Shown here: piece after piece, positions 28,962-39,900 of the stretch
Layout of the letters: every line of letters starts with the position of its first letter
Numbering within the stretch: position 1 is the first letter of the stretch
Origin: Prorocentrum cordatum
Taxonomy: Eukaryota > Sar > Dinophyceae > Prorocentrales > Prorocentraceae
Assembly (NCBI GenBank): GCA_963575745.1
Contig: CAUYUJ010022559.1
Location: 595,105 to 659,104, forward strand
DNA: 64,000 nt
Direction: 5' to 3'
The notes under the pieces: generated by a model
The model's input: the letters and a program-made list of their open reading frames with translations, nothing else
Told to the model about the DNA's origin: nothing
Database searches by the model: none
Translations under genes and position numbers: made by a program

Positions 28962-29092
28962 ACGCGGGGGTGGCTCAAGGGATAGGGGGGTTAGAACCGG
29001 ATGCGAAGTAGAGAAATATCTGGCCTAATTTGATTTATGAGTGGGCTGCAAGTGCCCTGAGTAGTGAAGGGGCGGTGCTGATCTGGTCGAGG
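28962..29092 (+). repeat. Local repeat, copy 2
   Basis: Collinear with 28,073-28,210. A shorter remnant (GGGGGTGATGACTAGGGGGG) occurs at 29,699. Confidence 0.65.
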
Positions 29093-29865
29093 GGTGCGAA
29101 ACGCAAATATGGAACGAATCACTCTCCACTCCAACACCCCCGACGCCACAATTTTTCATGACGTCGACCCCTAAGTGTCTCCCGAGTAGTTTCCTGGCGG
29201 TCCCGAGGCCCTATAAAGGCCGCCAGTGATTGACGATAGCGAACGACTTCCTGCCGCGCTTTTCTCAATGACCCGAGGGGGTCTGGGCTTCTAGCTTCGT
29301 TATTTCCTCAGTAACCCCCGGCGGTGGTCTCCGTGGGCCAGGCCCGTGGGCCGAGACCCCGTGGCAATACGAGGCTTTTCTTCGCGAGTGCCCCTCGCGG
29401 AATGTGTGCGTGCGACCGCATGTCCGCAGGATCGCGCCCTGGAATCGGGCGTATGTCGTCGCTCGCGAACTCTCCCTTAGCACCCCCAGCGGTGATCTCC
29501 GTGGGGAGGAGGCGGCGCCAACCTGCCTCGAGACCCGACGTTGCCGTAAACATTACAGCATCGCGTGAAAATCGCGACCAGACCCCGGACCCCAGCATTC
29601 TGCGTCAGTTTTCGAGCGGGATGGATCTGTGAGGGTCCCGGGGCCAGAAATGGAGCGAAAACGCCCGGCTTGAAAAAATTGTCGGGATCGGCAAAGAGGG
29701 GGGTGATGACTAGGGGGGTAGATATCATGGGGTGGGCCATGATGTTTCCTCAGATTTCATAGCGCCTCTTCTTATTTCATCGCGTTCCCAGCCCCCCCTG
29801 GGCCGCGCACATGCCGCCGGTCATGATTTGCACCCCCCCCCTCTTGGACGCCCCCCTCTAGGTAG

Positions 29866-30013
29866 GGGGCCACATGCGAATACCACCCCTACCCCCCACG
29901 ATTTCTGGGGGGAGGATGGGGCTCACTTCGTTCGGGAGCTCCCGAACGAAGTGAACCCCACCCTCCCACTCAGAAATCGTGGGGGGTAGGGGTAGGATTC
30001 GCATGTGGCCCCC
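29866..30013. repeat. Near-perfect 145-bp palindrome
   Basis: The arms run from GGGGGCCACATGCGAAT outward-in to a centre at CGTTCGGGAGCTCCCGAACG (about 29,940). The left and right arms match at roughly nine of ten positions over about 72 bp. There is no coding frame and almost no loop. It may be a hairpin-forming MITE or a folded remnant of one. Confidence 0.9.
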
Positions 30014-30104
30014 GACCTTGGGGCGCCAGGATCTCAGGGTCCCTCCCCTCCAGGCCTTCCCCCCCCCCCCCCCCCTCCCCCTCCAGGCCTCCACACGTGG
30101 CCGA

Positions 30105-30430
30105 GGGAGGCCCCGCGGAGGAGAAGGAGGAGGGAGGAGGAGGAGGAGAGGAGGAGGAGGAGGAGGAGGAGGAGCAGGAGGAGGAGGAGGAGGAGGAGGA
30201 GGAGGAGGAGGAGGAGGAGGAGGAGGGAGGAAAGATGAGGAGGAAGACGAGGAGGAGGAGGAGGAGGAAGACGAGGAGGAGGAAGAGGAGGAGGAGGAGG
30301 AGGAGGAGGAGGAAGACGAGAGGAGGGAGGAGGAGGAGGAGGAGGAGGAGGAAGAGGAGGAGGAGGAGCAGGAGGAGGGGGTGGAGGAGGAGGAGGAGGA
30401 GGAGGAGGAGGAGGAGGAGGAGGAGGAGGA
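30105..30430 (+). repeat. GAG/GGA trinucleotide expansion
   Basis: An interrupted (GAG)n tract of about 320 bp with GAC and GGG interruptions. One frame would code poly-Glu and leads without a stop into the exon at about 30,438. It may be partly coding, but similar tracts elsewhere in the window are plainly non-coding. Confidence 0.9.
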
Positions 30431-30437
30431 GGCAGGG

Positions 30438-30592
30438 TTCGGCGCACCCGCGGCCAGGGACCTCGGGCTCGCCGCGGCCGCTGCGCGCTCGCGGTTGGTC
30501 GCCGAGAACGTGCGGCTGCAGGCGGACCTCGTCTCCGCGCGGGCAGCCGCCAGGGGCAGCGCGCCCGGGCAGCGCGAGGCCCTCGAGGAGAA
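30438..30592 (+). CDS. Candidate exon: Ala/Leu/Arg coiled-coil segment
   Basis: After GAGGCAG the frame reads GFGAPAARDLGLAAAAARSR LVAENVRLQADLVSARAAAR, then GSAPGQREALEE. The heptad-like pattern and GC3 codon use resemble the exons at 22,843 and 26,229. The end is placed at CGCGAG|GCCCTC (GC donor, 30,581) or just after GAGGAG at 30,592. The function is unknown. Confidence 0.5.
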
Positions 30593-31426
30593 AACACGGA
30601 AACGCAGGAGCCCTGAGATCCTGGCCTCGCATCTCGGGCGACCCTGAGATCCTGGCGACTCCATTTTTTCAAGCCGGGCGTTTCCTCTCCACTTCGGGCC
30701 CCGGATCCGGCTCGAGAAACTGCGCAGAAAGAGGGGTCCGGGGGGGTCCGGTTGCGATGCATTGTGATTTTGCATGTTTTTTTCGCGACGTCGGATCTCA
30801 AGGAAGGTTCGAGGCTCCAGGCTGCTTGTAGGCCCTCGGCGGTCTTGCAGCCTCGGGGCCGCTCTCTGGCTGCTGCGCCTCGCCGAGGGTGTTCCGGGGG
30901 TGCCCGGATCGTCCCATAAAACGGCCGCCGGAGGCCCGAGCCGCTTGGGTCCAAGAGGAGAGAGCAAGTAAACGGAGGAGGGCCTTCCCAGACTTGAGTC
31001 GGGCATGTCCCTCTCCACAGGAGGAAGATCCAAGGATAGTTAAAGCAAGTGGTCTGATGGCGATGCTTCGTACTTTGCAAGGTGCCGATCTTTCGCCGAC
31101 AGCGTCCATGGGGGGGCCCGAATCGGCCCGAGCGCGGCCCTCGGAGCCCCGAGTTGGGTTCCGAGAGCAGATTCGCACGGAAGACCGAAGGAGGGCCAGT
31201 CGAAACAGCGGCGGCCCTCCCTGCGCTTCTTCGTCCTTTCGGGGCCTCCCTGGGGCTTCTCGTCGCCACACCCGGCTCCGCCTCGAGGAGCTGATCCTGG
31301 TGGATTCTGGGAGGGGTTCCGGATATAGATGCGGAGCGGATTTAGGCTGGGTGGGAGAACTGCCGCTGTCTCAACTGGCCCTCCTCCGATATGCGTTTCC
31401 TCCCTGGCTCTCTCCTTCGTCGTCGT

Positions 31427-31439
31427 GGTCGTGGTCGTG

Positions 31440-31520
<81 letters not shown>
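31427..31520 (+). repeat. GTC/TCG trinucleotide microsatellite
   Basis: About 30 uninterrupted units. All six frames stay open, which explains the long frames reported by simple ORF calling here. Confidence 0.95.
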
Positions 31521-31614
31521 CTCCCCACTCCCTGGCGGTGCAAGAGGCACGCCCACGAGAGATGAAAGGTTTGTGTCATCGAGTTGTGGTCTTGTGGCAG
31601 GGGAGGATCGGAAG

Positions 31615-31684
31615 ACACATTGACTTTTCGGAGGCCCGGGCGGATCTCTTCGGTCGGCACCGGGCCCCCCCCGGCGGCGCCTTC
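31615..31684 (+). repeat. Half of a family-1 element
   Basis: It has only the left arm: CATTGACTTTTCGGAGGCCC, GGGCGGATCTCTTCGGTCGG, GGCACCGGGCCCCCCCCGGC. No matching right arm follows. Confidence 0.55.
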
Positions 31685-32294
31685 GGCGGGGATGTCTGGT
31701 CCCGGCCCAGGAGGTTCGCTCCCGAGATCTGCTTGGTAACGCTCGGACGTGTGCATTTTTTCTCGGCGGGGATTCTTAAGGAGCATCCTGGATCATCCTG
31801 CAGAGAAAATCTCGCGCGAAACCGAACAAAGCACAGGGAATGGACGTCCGAGCGATGGCCAGTGTGTTGACCCAGGCGCTCCATGCCTCGACCCTTGCTC
31901 CAGGGTCGGTTCTTCACCCCGGCTCGTTGCCTGAAGGCCCCGGAGCCCGACACTGCCGCCAGAGGCCGAGAACGGCAGACAGCATCCGTTTTTTTCCCGG
32001 GAGGGAGCAGGGGCATCGATGGCACGTTGCCGCTGGGAGCCCGTCGGCGAGCTGATCCGTCGTTTTTTGTTTGGTCCGGAGGTTTGCTGCTGTCTTTGCA
32101 GGGGCTCGTTGGCGGGCTCCCCCACGGCGGCGTGTCACCGATATTCGCATGCGCATCGACTGAGAGATCGACCTGTTAGCGGCTGCCCCACGGAAATTCC
32201 TCATCTCCCGATCGCCCCTGGGACCCACAAAAGCTCAGGTGGGCCCCTCGGATTTGGATCCGTTTCAAGACGTGGGATGTCTGGGAATGCCGTT

Positions 32295-32475
32295 CTTGAG
32301 GGAGGGAGGGAGGGAGGAAGGGGAGGAGAGAGGGAGGGAGGGAGGGAGGAGGGAGGAGGAGGGGCGGAGGGAGGGAGGGAGGAGGGAGGGAGGGAGGGAG
32401 GGGAGGGAGGGAGGGAGGGAGGGAGGGAGGGAGGGAGGGAGGGAGGAGGAGGAGGAGGAGGAGGAGGAGGAGGAG
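32295..32475 (+). repeat. GGGA/GAG microsatellite, facing a TCC tract downstream
   Basis: (GGGA)n with GGA interruptions ends in (GAG)n. A TCCC/TCC tract of opposite sense lies at 32,645-32,845, so the two could pair over about 200 bp of spacer. Confidence 0.9.
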
Positions 32476-32644
32476 AAAATCTGTTTCAAGACGTCGGATG
32501 TCCGTGGATGCCGTTTTTGCGCTCCTCCGGAGGCGGCGCCGCCTCCAGGCGGCCTGGCCGGCGCGGAGCTGCCAGTAGCCCGGGCGGCCGCGAGCGGAGC
32601 TCCATAGCAGAGGCGGGGAGAAGGAGCTCTGTCCCCTCGTCCTC

Positions 32645-32845
32645 GTGATCGTCCTCCTCCTCATCCTCCCTCCCTCCCTCCCCTCCCTCCCTCTCCACCC
32701 TCCCTCCCCTCCTCTTCCTCCCTTCTCCTCTCCTCTTCCTCCTCCTCCTCCTCCTCTCATCCTCCTCCTCCTCTACGCTGGGCTCCTCCTCCTCCTCCTC
32801 CTCCTCCTCCTCCTCCTCCTCCTCTTCCTCCTCCCTCTCCTCCCT
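32645..32845 (+). repeat. TCC/TCCC pyrimidine microsatellite
   Basis: Runs of TCCCTCCC and (TCC)n, complementary in sense to 32,295-32,475. Confidence 0.9.
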
Positions 32846-34642
32846 CCCCCTTCTCCTGGTCCTGACCATCCCGCGCTGGAGGAGCAGGGTCGAGGGTCGA
32901 ACGTCCCAGAGATCCAACGTCTTGGATAGACCGAGACGGCGTTTCTCTTTCCCCGCTTGCCTCCATGAGGCCCTCGCCAGGCCTCGGGAGAACACATTAA
33001 GGACGGATGCTTTCCGCCGTGATCGGCCTCTGGAGAACGTTTCGGGCTCCAGGACGTTCCAGAACGACACGAGATGGAACGCCAGCCCCCGGGGAACGGG
33101 TCGGGACTTCGGGGGAGCCGTCCTGGACAAGTCAAAGCATCGGCTGTCTGGGTATCTCTCCATACCCCTACTTGTCCCTCTCCCTCCCCCTCTCTCTCCC
33201 GTTCCCCCCTCAATCCCTCCCTCTTTCCTCCATCCCCTTCTTGTTCGACTTCCTTCAATTCCCTCTTCCTCCTCTCATCCTTCCTCTGCCCCAGCCCCCC
33301 GAGACCATCCCCGCTGCATCTCTCATCATGTTTGTTCCCTTCTTCTCTTGACGGATGCTCCAATGATGAGGGCTGGTGCGAGGTTCCCCCATTACAGTCC
33401 CAAGGCACTCGAGCCCATCTTGCAACAGACAGGGGACTTGGCCCCATGCAAGACTACAGGACGTTCAGACTTATGTCTTTCCTTCATGCAGTGTAGCAGT
33501 GAAGGCGCTGAAGAACGGACCACGGCGGGTTCAGGAGGGGCTTTCTTTTCTGGCCCGATGCCTGGATCTGGGTCGGGAAGCTTCTCCGTGTTTCAGACTC
33601 GCCGTGGCCAGAAACGCCCCGTCGTTCCTTAATCCGCATCCCTTAGTGGTAGCAAGATGACAGGAGAGTCCCTGCAGAGGTCCCGGAGGCACACAGAGTT
33701 CCTAGGGCCCGCCAGAGGCTCCCAGGGGGCCGCAAATTGTCAAACAAAAATCAGGAACATCGAAAGCCATCAGTCCGAGGGCGGCTCGATCTAGCTGCTG
33801 TGCTCCTTTCGGCAGCTCCGAGATGAGATTTTGAGGTAGTGGAGGCCTGAGCAGGCTTTGTAATGTTAGGACGGTCGGGCTAGCGGGCTCTATGACCCTT
33901 ACTCAGACTTCCGACGTCGTCATTGCTCACTCCTGGAGTTCCTCCCCAATTTCTGCCTGGCGGCCGTTTTCGGGGCCATGGACCATCACACATCCATCCG
34001 CGATAAGTCATTGCCCCTGGCGATTTGTCGACAGCTCTGGGTCCTACGGATGGAACAAAGCGCAACGGCGGAGGTCAAGTGAAGGACCAGAGAGTTCAGT
34101 CAGATGACCCGGATTGCCGGAGAAGAAGGCCAGACGAGGCAAGGCAAACCAGTTCTTGATTATGACATCCTGTGCGTGTGCAATCCTGACCACCTTGAAC
34201 CTGTTCGTATGGGGGCATACGTGTTGTTGTGGCTTGTGGTTGGTAGAACCGTTGTTAGTGTTGTTGTTCTTGGTGGTGCGTATGTGTGAAGCTGGTGTGG
34301 CTATTTTGATGTGGGTCTGGTGCTGTGCAGTCTTCGCAGTCGGCAGGCGCGCAAAGATTATGCTGAGATGCAGCCTGCTACCACTAGGTTTGGGGTGGTC
34401 GCCTGGTGTCGACACAAAGTGGCGCCTGGACGCTAGGTGCTGGATCTCTGATGCGTGCCACTGGCAGCCGTTGCCCAGGGATCTGCAGACGTGTGCCTGG
34501 GAGGGGGGGGGGTCAAATGCCGTACGCCGCGGCGTTTCGCCACCAACCCCAGTCGAGACACCAGCTCGCCTTGCCTGCTTCCTCTCCGACCCGCCCGAGC
34601 GCTGATCCTTACGTCCCACCCCCTCTGCCGCGGCCCGCGGAG

Positions 34643-34681
34643 GTGCGCTACGGGATCATAGCCTACGGCGCCAGCTCTCAG
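34643..34681 (+). CDS. Gene C exon: vWA domain, second beta strand
   Basis: Thirteen codons, VRYGIIAYGASSQ, follow a C/T-rich tract and GCGGAG. The exit is at CAG|GCCGTA (GC donor, phase 0). The pattern V-R-(Y/F)-G-(I/V)-(I/V)-x-(Y/F) is the typical second strand of von Willebrand factor A domains. It is short, but its fit with the next exons in order makes it credible. Confidence 0.55.
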
Positions 34682-35381
34682 GCCGTATGTCTCTTTCCAT
34701 TATCGCCGCCATCATGCGCGCGTGCGTGCTTCTCTCCCGGCTACTCGCAGGCCGTGCATGGTGCTCGCCTCCTGGTGCCCCTGCCGCCGTATACCTGACG
34801 TGGCCATGGGGCTGCGCGCACGATGCATAGGTACAACCCCCCCCCCACTTGCCTCACGTCGGCTCGTCGTCAACAGGCGTTCCAATCAAGCCAGCTGAGT
34901 GACCTGGAACTGTCAATCGCTCAAGATATCAGCTGCTAGGGCGCCCGCTGCGCATTCTGACCACAAGTCTTCTTCGTATTCCTCCTCCTCCTCCTCCTCC
35001 TCCTGCACAACCGCCTCACCGACCTGTCGTTTCCCTGATGGCCAGCATCATTGTCGCACAGGTCTGCTACAGTCTGCCTTGGGGCCCCTCTCCCAGACGT
35101 CCGGCGATCCAGCTTTTTTCCGTGCCTGGACCCCGGGGGGGTCTGGACCGTCTCCCGCCCTGCGCAGCTCTTTCTGCTTTGCGGCCCCGCGGGGGCCCGC
35201 TGAGGGCCCGTGGCGGCCCGTCTGAGCCTCGGCTCTGGCATCGCTCGGACATGTGTATTTTTTTCTCGGCGAGGACCCTTGAAGACCATCCTGGACCATC
35301 GAGCAGAAAAAACACGCACGACACCGGAAAATGCACGGGAAATGGACGTCCGAGCGACGGACCCTCCACAGCGCTGGCCAG

Positions 35382-35471
35382 GTGCTGGCCGGCCTGCAGG
35401 ACGGCAGGGCCGAGGCCGCCGCGGCGCTGGCCGCCGCCGCCGCGCCCGGCGGGGACCCGGACCTCGCGCAG
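35382..35471 (+). CDS. Gene C exon: vWA domain helix region
   Basis: Thirty codons reading VLAGLQDGRAEAAAALAAAA APGGDPDLAQ. The acceptor is TGGCCAG and the exit CAG|GCCTCG (GC donor), both phase 0. GG-D-x-D/T-L-x-x-A is the usual vWA turn carrying the MIDAS Thr position; here the residue is Asp, so metal binding could differ. It directly continues the 34,643 exon in frame. Confidence 0.55.
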
Positions 35472-35555
35472 GCCTCGCGCCCTGGCGGGAGGGGGGCTCC
35501 GCTCGGGCAGTGCCGGCCGTACCGCAGGGCGCGGGCCAAACGTGTCGGCACGCAC

Positions 35556-35743
35556 GAGATGGGGACGTAAAGAATGGGTACAGTGCCGAACAGCGGATCC
35601 TGTTCATTTTGAACAGGACTCGTTGTCCACGCCGCCGCGTCCTGTGTCCATTCGAGACAGGAGGCCGCCTGCCCAACAGCGGCCGCTGTTGGTTTGGGAC
35701 AACATTTGTTGGGCATTGTACCGATTTTTTCCATGCCAATTTC
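35556..35743. repeat. Family-6 TIR element, copy 1
   Basis: The arms GGTACAGTGCCGAACAG (left) and TTGTTGGGCATTGTACC (right) are inverted. Inside are CCTGTTCATTTTGAACAGGA, GAGACAGGAGGCCGCCTGCC and CAACAGCGGCCGCTGTTGGT, each a small palindrome. A second copy lies at 45,313-45,503. Confidence 0.85.
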
Positions 35744-36342
35744 GGGCGTCCAAAACGTGGTGTCGATGCAGTCGGGGTGGTGGTGGTGGTCACTGCAGAG
35801 GGGATTCCCGAGAAGAGCAGCACGCAGCACGACCACGGCGACGCCGACGACGAAGAGGACGCGGCGCGCAGACGATCAGCACCGAAGCACGGCACAGTCA
35901 AGGCGCTGGAGTAGGAGCCGACTTGGGTTCGGAAGGGACTCATTGTTCCTTAGGTCATTCCGTGGTTGTTCCTCTAGCAGTCCTCGTGCACCCAGACGCT
36001 GCTGGCACCCCAAATGAGCTTCGTTCCTGTTTTAGCGTTCCTTATTTCAGCAGCCCGTCTGTATTTTTGCATGCCGTTTGCGTTTCCCTGTTTAGTTTTC
36101 GTACGCGAGTGCGCGGCGGGCGTTCTGTTTTCGTTTTCGCAGGCGACGATTTGGAACGAAACTGGTCGCCTGGGGGATGGCACCGCTTTCGTTTGATACC
36201 AACACTCCTGTGTTAGGTTCCTGCTCTGTACAGATCATTGTGGTCTCCACTCATCCTCTCCTCCTCCTCCCCCCCTCCTGCCCCCTACCTCCTGCTTTAT
36301 TCTCAACCCTCCCTTGGTTGGCTTCTCGTTTTGAATTCGAAA

Positions 36343-36580
36343 ACGTCGTGGGCTCCTAGGAGGTCCCGCGGAGTAGAATTACACGCGGATCCACGCGGGA
36401 CCTCGCGGCATCCTGGGGGCTGCGAATTGCGCAGTTGTCGCCACTTTCGTGGGCTCCTGGGAGGCCCCGCCGAGTGGAATTACACGCGGATCCACGCGGG
36501 ACCTCACGGCTCCCTGGGGGGGCTGCGCATTGCGCAATTGCCGAAGAGGAGGTCCAGCGGAGTGGAGTTACACGCGGAGT
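36343..36580 (+). repeat. ~104-bp tandem repeat, 2.4 copies
   Basis: Units contain GTGGGCTCCTAGGAGGTCCC, GCGGAGTAGAATTACACGCG, GATCCACGCGGGACCTCGCG and TGCGCAATTG. The third copy is partial. Confidence 0.85.
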
Positions 36581-37444
36581 GAAGTGTTTTTCGTTACTCT
36601 CGCCGCCGCGCTCTACTGACTTCGCTCTTGGTTGCTTTTGCACTGCGGATCATTCAACGTGTTCCACTATGTACAGAGTGGTCTTGGGTATAGTCGCCAC
36701 GTACTCAGAATGGGTTTGGTACGTCCGTGGGTGATGTTCATTGTTCTAGGCTCACGCGGTGTCCAAAACAAGAACAACGTTTTGTTCGCGCCCTGCCCCG
36801 ACATCCTCTCGCTGCGGAAAATCACGACGGACCGTTCTGGCAAAGTTTCACCGTTTCGGGCCTTTGGGGGCCTCCTGGGAGGCCCCCGGCGCCACCGCTG
36901 GATTGGGCCCGAAAGTCTGGTTCGAACGCACCCAGGGGAAGGTCGGGGGAGTTCTGACAGCTTGACATGTTTGCTCTGTGGACAAATCTCAGAAGACGGT
37001 GTTTGCTCATTTTCGGCCTCCGCGGGCCCTCACTGGGCCCCCGGGCCGTAACAAAAAATTACTCGGGTTGAACAAGGCGGTCCCGGGGAGGGGATCTAGA
37101 GGCCCACGCGGCCAAAAACACGGCGCCGGCTGCCTGGGAGGGTGTGTAAGACGGCCGTCGCCGTCGGTCACCGCCGACGCTGCCTGAGCACCTTTTGATC
37201 GAGCTGCCGCTCGGTCCCTCCTCCGAGGCGGGGGGGGGCGGGGCCGGGGGGCGCGGGCGGGCGCGAAGCCGTCGGGTCGTCTCGGCCGCCTCGCCCGAGC
37301 GCGCGGGGGAGGGGGCAGTCGCCCCAGAGGCCACTGCGAGACCAGGGGCTGCGCTGGTGAGCCCACAGAGAGCCCTCCCCTCCGCAGGTCGAGCCGTCTG
37401 CTGCGTCGCCCCGGTGTTTCGGGCAGCGCCAAGGGGGGGGTCGC

Positions 37445-37492
37445 CACCTCTTCCTGCTGCTCCTCCTCCTGCTGCTCCTCCTCCTGCTGCTC

Positions 37493-37541
<49 letters not shown>

Positions 37542-37545
37542 TGGA
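37445..37545 (+). repeat. CTG/CTC trinucleotide microsatellite
   Basis: CTCCTGCTG units merge into about 14 uninterrupted CTG units. Frames would give poly-Leu, poly-Cys or poly-Ala; no splice context supports coding. Confidence 0.9.
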
Positions 37546-38189
37546 GAGCGAGGATCGAGGAGGATGGACATCCAGGGTCGAGGATGGTTTTGATGCTTTT
37601 CGAGGCCTCGTTGAGGTCCTCTGGGGTGGGCTCTGGGGGCTCTGGGGGGGTTATGCTTCCTCGAGTTGGCAGGGCAGCCCCTAGACCGCACTGCATCGCA
37701 TCGCGCGTGCATCGGGGACCCAGCTCGAGCTGGAATTGGATGTCTTTGGACAGGCATCGCTATGTAAAGAATTGGCTGACGCGTCGGCAGTGCGGACTGA
37801 AGATGGAACATGGGCCCCAATTACTCCGGCACCATTCAAGATACCTCGAACTGTTGAGTGTCTTTTGGGCCAGTTTAGTTGACTTTCCTCGGTGCCACAG
37901 TTTGGTGGAACCAGCCGTGACACCTGCCGCGGTTTGCCGAAACAAGGGGACGTGTTTTTTGGATGTTGTTCTCCCTCCTATCTTCATCTTCCCCTTCTCT
38001 TCTGTGTCCTCTTCATCCGCCGTTTTCTCATCACCACCCCACCTTCCCACCCGCCCTCTCCCCCCCCTCCCTTCCTCCGAGACCATCCGTTCCTCCGGCC
38101 GCCGTCTTGCGTGCCCTCCCCAATTCGCTCAAGCCGAGGCGCTCGGATGACTCCAGATGATGATCGTCAGACAAGGAGACGACGACGGC

Positions 38190-38460
38190 GACGACGGCAA
38201 CGACGACGATGGCGACGAAGACGACGACACAGACCAGGACGACGGCAACGTGGGCGTCACCGCCGACGACGGCGACGGCGACGACGGCGACGGCGCCGAT
38301 GACGTCGCCGATGGCGACCACGACGACAATGGCGGTGCCGATGGCGCCGACGGAGACGGCGGCAACGACAGCGGTGACGGCGACATCGACACAGGTGGTA
38401 ACGATGGCCACGGCGGCGGCGACCGCGACGGCGCCGATACCGTCGGCGGCGGCGCCCGCG
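38190..38460 (+). repeat. Degenerate GAC/GGC repeat
   Basis: Mostly GAC, GGC and GCC triplets with a loose 6-9 bp rhythm. One frame is Asp/Gly-rich. Similar tracts at 5,040 and 53,340 argue for repeat DNA rather than a gene. Confidence 0.75.
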
Positions 38461-39009
38461 GACAAAGCCACCTGCGCGGCCGCAGGGCATCGTGGCCGCG
38501 GACAGGATGCTGGCGAGCCAGAGCACCGGGAGCCGCAAGCAGGAGGGGGGGTCTTCGTCGTCGGTCGTCGTCATCGTCATCGTTGCCTTCGGTCGTCGCT
38601 GTCGGTTGCCGCCGCCGCCGTCGCCAACTTAGGCAGGGCGTGGCAGGCGCGTCACTTAGGCGCCCCAAGGGGGCGCTACAGCACCTCGCTCGAGAAGCTG
38701 GGCACCTTGCAGGGCCGCGCACGATCCGATCCGATGCGGTTCGATTCGCCGACCGGGGCCACGAGTCCGATTCGGCTCGATTCATCGGCATCGGCCAGGG
38801 CTGGCGAGAGCTTCTCGCGGCGATCCGATCCTGATCCGGTACGGAAGGACCCCTTGGCGATCCGCTCCGCTTCTGGCTCCATCCGATTTGGCGATGCGAG
38901 CTCCAGGACCCGTTTCCCTCAGGACCCGTTTCCGAAATGCCAACTTTGAATCAGTAGGGTCGCAAGCAGGAGCATCGCTGAAGTTCTGCCGTAGAGTCGC
39001 AGGCAAGAG

Positions 39010-39105
39010 GGCGCGCGCCGGGAGGTGTTGCTGGTGCTGTCGGACGGCGTGCCGACCACCTTCAGCCGCGCCCGCACCGCCCTCCACGAGCTGGAGCAGA
39101 CGGGG
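39010..39105 (+). CDS. Gene C exon: vWA domain 'SDG' strand and helix
   Basis: It encodes GARREVLLVLSDGVPTTFSR ARTALHELEQTG. (V/L)-(V/L)-x-(V/L)-(T/S)-D-G-x-P followed by an amphipathic helix and T/A-G-V is the clearest signature of a vWA domain (strand 4, MIDAS Asp). The donor is ACGGGG|GTACGC at 39,106, phase 0. The acceptor is uncertain: AAGAG at 39,009 gives phase 0; CGCAG at 39,002 is the alternative. vWA domains mediate protein-protein or matrix contacts. Confidence 0.75.
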
Positions 39106-39544
39106 GTACGCCCCGTGCTAGGCCGATTGGCGCCCCATCCTGCTTGCCTTTTGTCTCACCGCTCACCGAACCAACCCGTACCCCCCCCCCCAACCCGAAA
39201 TTCGGGTCAAATTCGGGTCTTCGGGTTGGGTTGGAGTGGTCTTGTTAGTCATTGTCGTAAGCATGCGATGGGGGCGATACTCCGCTCGCAGTGTCAAACC
39301 TCCTCTTCCCTGCTCCTCCGCCTCCGCCGCTCAGGGGCAACGTTAGTCAGAGGAGGGCGAGTTGAGACAATGGTGGTTGGCCGTCGGTGGGGGTCCCTCG
39401 TCGCCACGGCTGGACGCGGTCTTGAAACATTTGTGCGTTTGGACTCTTGGAGGGTTCGGGGGACCGATGTCGAGCTTCCCTTGTCTCAACTCAGCCTGCT
39501 CCGAGTTGTTGGGGGACTATGTTAAGGAGAGATGCACGGGCATG

Positions 39545-39640
39545 ATAGCCCACACCGCCCAGGAAGGTGCGGCTTTGCAACTGGGGGCCAAGCACGGATC
39601 TATCGACGATGTGTCGCCGATTCCAGCTCGACGTTTCCCC
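39545..39640 (+). repeat. Dispersed repeat shared with 26.6 kb, copy 2
   Basis: GATAGCCCACACCGCCCAGG, GATCTATCGACGATGTGTCG and CGATTCCAGCTCGACGTTTC, matching 26,555-26,660 in order. Confidence 0.65.
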
Positions 39641-39840
39641 CCATGAGGCGCCCTCCCGCCGATCGTTGCTATCTCACACGCCGAGGAATCCTAGGTCGGC
39701 GAATGTGTTCGAAGCAGCTTCAATGGAACCATCGTCATTGGAGGTGGTGACCTCTGGTGGACGCAGATCGGGCCATTGCCATCTTGCTGATCTACTACGG
39801 TCGTTTACCATTTTATTGTGTCTGGCCAGTATACATCATA

Positions 39841-39900
39841 TCCTCTTCCTCCTCCTCCTCCTCCTCCTCCTCCTCCTCCTCCTCCTCCTCCTCCTCCTCC
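39841..39900 (+). repeat. TCC microsatellite
   Basis: About 18 uninterrupted TCC units. Confidence 0.95.

Larger units (their letters stand above)
26352..30430. other. Repeat-rich intron or intergenic DNA
   Basis: It holds a partial family-3 arm at 26,372, a repeat shared with 39,528-39,640 (26,555-26,660), a C-run (26,656-26,671), a family-1 element (27,090-27,253), CCAGATTGG-type degenerate repeats (28,430-28,815), a paired repeat (28,073-28,210 and 28,962-29,092), a large palindrome (29,866-30,013) and a GAG expansion. No exon is convincing between 26.35 and 30.43 kb. Confidence 0.6.
30593..34642. other. Repeat-rich intron or intergenic DNA before gene C
   Basis: It contains a family-4-like end at 30,990-31,020 (GTCGGGCATGTCCCTCTCCA), a (GTC)n microsatellite at 31,427-31,520, a half family-1 element at 31,615-31,684, the ACGTCGGATGTC motif twice (32,268 and 32,489) around a GGGA/GAG tract, a complementary TCC tract at 32,645-32,845, and pyrimidine-rich DNA at 33,155-33,310. 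I saw no reliable exon; the MIDAS (DxSxS) part of the vWA domain should be here but was not found. Confidence 0.55.
35472..39009. other. Introns of gene C with dispersed repeats
   Basis: It contains a TIR repeat pair member at 35,556-35,743, a ~104-bp tandem repeat at 36,343-36,580, a CTG microsatellite at 37,445-37,545 and a GAC/GGC tract at 38,190-38,460. One more vWA exon (the helix before the SDG strand) should lie here but was not identified. Confidence 0.6.

Noticed and set aside
29858-31033. 391- and 411-codon frames on the - strand around 30-31 kb
   Set aside because: They run through poly-Ser/poly-Pro coded by the GAG tract and the palindrome; composition alone keeps them open.
31427-31520. 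Possible CRISPR-like or other spaced repeat array
   Set aside because: It is an uninterrupted trinucleotide run with no spacers. No other array in the window has unique spacers between identical repeats.
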